64,000 bases of DNA from Acheta domesticus. Taxonomy: Eukaryota; Arthropoda; Insecta; Orthoptera; Gryllidae. The number at the start of each line of letters is the position of its first letter. Positions within the stretch are counted from its first letter, which is position 1. The stretch covers positions 64,562,723-64,626,722 of the forward strand of contig JAHLJT010009419.1 of the NCBI GenBank assembly GCA_031308135.1, in the 5' to 3' direction. Position numbers and translations under genes: made by a program. The notes beneath the pieces were generated by a model, which was not told the DNA's origin, did not search any database, and saw nothing but the letters and a program-made list of their open reading frames with translations. This document shows, piece after piece, positions 62,901 to 64,000 of this stretch.

Positions 62901-64000
62901 GTGACGAAATGCGGATGCCCACATTCGTCCCACACGCTCACGCGACAGATATTCATCGGCTGCAGTGACGTGGTGATCGAGCACGTCGCGGCTTAAAAGG
63001 GGCGCGCTTTCTAAATTGATACGCGCAATTCCCGCGGCATAGCGCGGAGCACGATGACGTATGGCGGTCAAGGGAAAGGGAAATGACGCGTTGTTCCTTC
63101 GAGAGAGGGATGACTCGATCCATAAAAACGCTGGACGGCGGAAGATGATCCCTTCTGTTCCCGACAACCGTCCGAGTGATATGAGATCTTCAGTGAGTTA
63201 GATAGGGGTGTTGAGCGTCAGAGAGACGCGTAGTTAGGCACGGAGTGCATACAATTTTGGGAAAAAGTGCACAGTAATCGAGGACGGGGGCCAGTGCGGT
63301 GAAGTAGTTGAAAGAATCTGTGGTTCACGAAAGAGAACGGTGATTTGCATAACACGCAGTTACCAATTGAAAGGCGGTAAATAGACAGATATAATTTGTA
63401 CGACGTATACGCCCATATTTTGAGCAAACACACAACTTCATTCAGTTGCGTCGTGCATGAGACTTTCGCACGCGGGTTGACCGTGATGACGGGAGAGAAG
63501 CAGGAAGAGGACGTGGTTGCGAGGGTCCATGAGAATCAGGCGACAGAAAAAAGAAGACGTGGTCGCGAGGGTCCATGGGAATACGGCGATAGAAGAAAGA
63601 AGACGAGGAAATTCCGCAGAAGGCGGCGAACAGCGGACGACCGACGCAGATTGGCTCGCGACGCCGCCGTCGGGCGCACCTGGCCTCAGCGTGACGTAGC
63701 CAGCGCGACCGCGTACCGGTCGCTTTTGACCATCGCTCTAAGGCCGAGGCACGCAGCTAGCAAGACTCGGCGAAGGTAACAGTGAGCTGCAAACTGCGAG
63801 AATATAGGCCAACGCCCCGTGCCCGGGGAGAACTGTTAAAAGAGGAACGTTGGTGAGGAGAGCGTCATAATGCACAGAGCTAGCAGAGATCGTATAATTG
63901 ACTGCCATTTTTTAGTAACTGCCTGGGAAATTTGTATAAAATTGTGTTAATTTGGTGATATTCATAGCAAAGATTTCATATTGAACAGTACGATCTAATT
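62900..64000 (+). mobile_element. Possible LTR-retrotransposon end (tentative)
   Basis: Composition changes sharply at TGTGACGAAATGCGGATGCC, a TG-start sequence of the kind seen at insect gypsy-type LTRs. CCATAAAAACGCTGGACGGC near 63,120 is TATA-like and followed by GC-rich sequence. A TGTATAAAATTGTG box lies near 63,935. The far boundary, primer-binding site and any gag/pol lie outside the window, so the call rests on composition and the start motif. Confidence 0.25.
63500..63605 (+). repeat. 51-bp tandem duplication
   Basis: GAGGACGTGGTTGCGAGGGT then CCATGAGAATCAGGCGAC is repeated as GAAGACGTGGTCGCGAGGGT then CCATGGGAATACGGCGAT, followed by a third partial GAAGACGAGGAAA. Two full units, in frame with each other. 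Confidence 0.8.

Overview
This is eukaryotic nuclear DNA, almost certainly from an insect. The evidence is a spliced ionotropic-receptor-like (IR) chemosensory gene, three intronless gustatory-receptor (GR) genes, AT-rich introns and spacers, and a heavy load of animal transposons (Helitron, mariner, several LINE types, a Penelope-like fragment, piggyBac). The species cannot be fixed from sequence alone. Large repeat-filled introns plus expanded IR and GR families would suit a polyneopteran such as a cockroach or termite, but that is inference. There are no bacterial operons, CRISPR arrays or rRNA genes.

Layout. 1-6.9 kb: a truncated copy of a local repeat family, then AT-rich spacer. 6.9-24.9 kb: one IR gene on the + strand. 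Its first exon is at 7.2 kb and carries a signal peptide. The pore and ligand-binding exons lie at 12.9, 14.7 and 15.6 kb, and the terminal exon at 24.6 kb. The introns hold a DDE DNA transposon with about 120-bp terminal inverted repeats (9.08-11.41 kb), a foldback element (11.7-11.9 kb), a LINE 3' end, a decayed mariner and several repeat copies. The last four exons join in matching phases and read open. The 5' part shows at least one frameshift and a degenerate minisatellite, so the gene is either damaged at its 5' end or mis-assembled there.

25-38 kb: a CpG-rich block, then an almost full-length Helitron. Its Rep-helicase gene (30.2-34.5 kb) carries one stop codon and one frameshift, and a clear 3' terminus (hairpin plus CTAG) lies at 36,374. 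Upstream are tandem exon-like cassettes in matching phase. LINE and Penelope-like reverse-transcriptase scraps follow. 39.7-62.1 kb: three related GR genes of about 375-385 residues (-, -, +). The middle one is broken only by an A7 homopolymer, and a fragment of a fourth copy lies next to it. Between them are microsatellites sharing one anchor sequence, two arrays of divergent roughly 300-bp tandem units, a piggyBac fragment and a CR1/jockey-like LINE remnant. 62.9-64 kb: a GC-rich, possibly LTR-like segment that runs off the window.

Function. The working content is chemosensory: IR and GR proteins would be ligand-gated channels in sensory-neuron membranes. The rest is mobile DNA and its debris. 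The most distinctive unexplained structures are a modular repeat family (about eleven copies, built of about 300-bp internal units between fixed ends), the phase-1 exon-like array in front of the Helitron gene, and the minisatellites in the 5' half of the IR gene.
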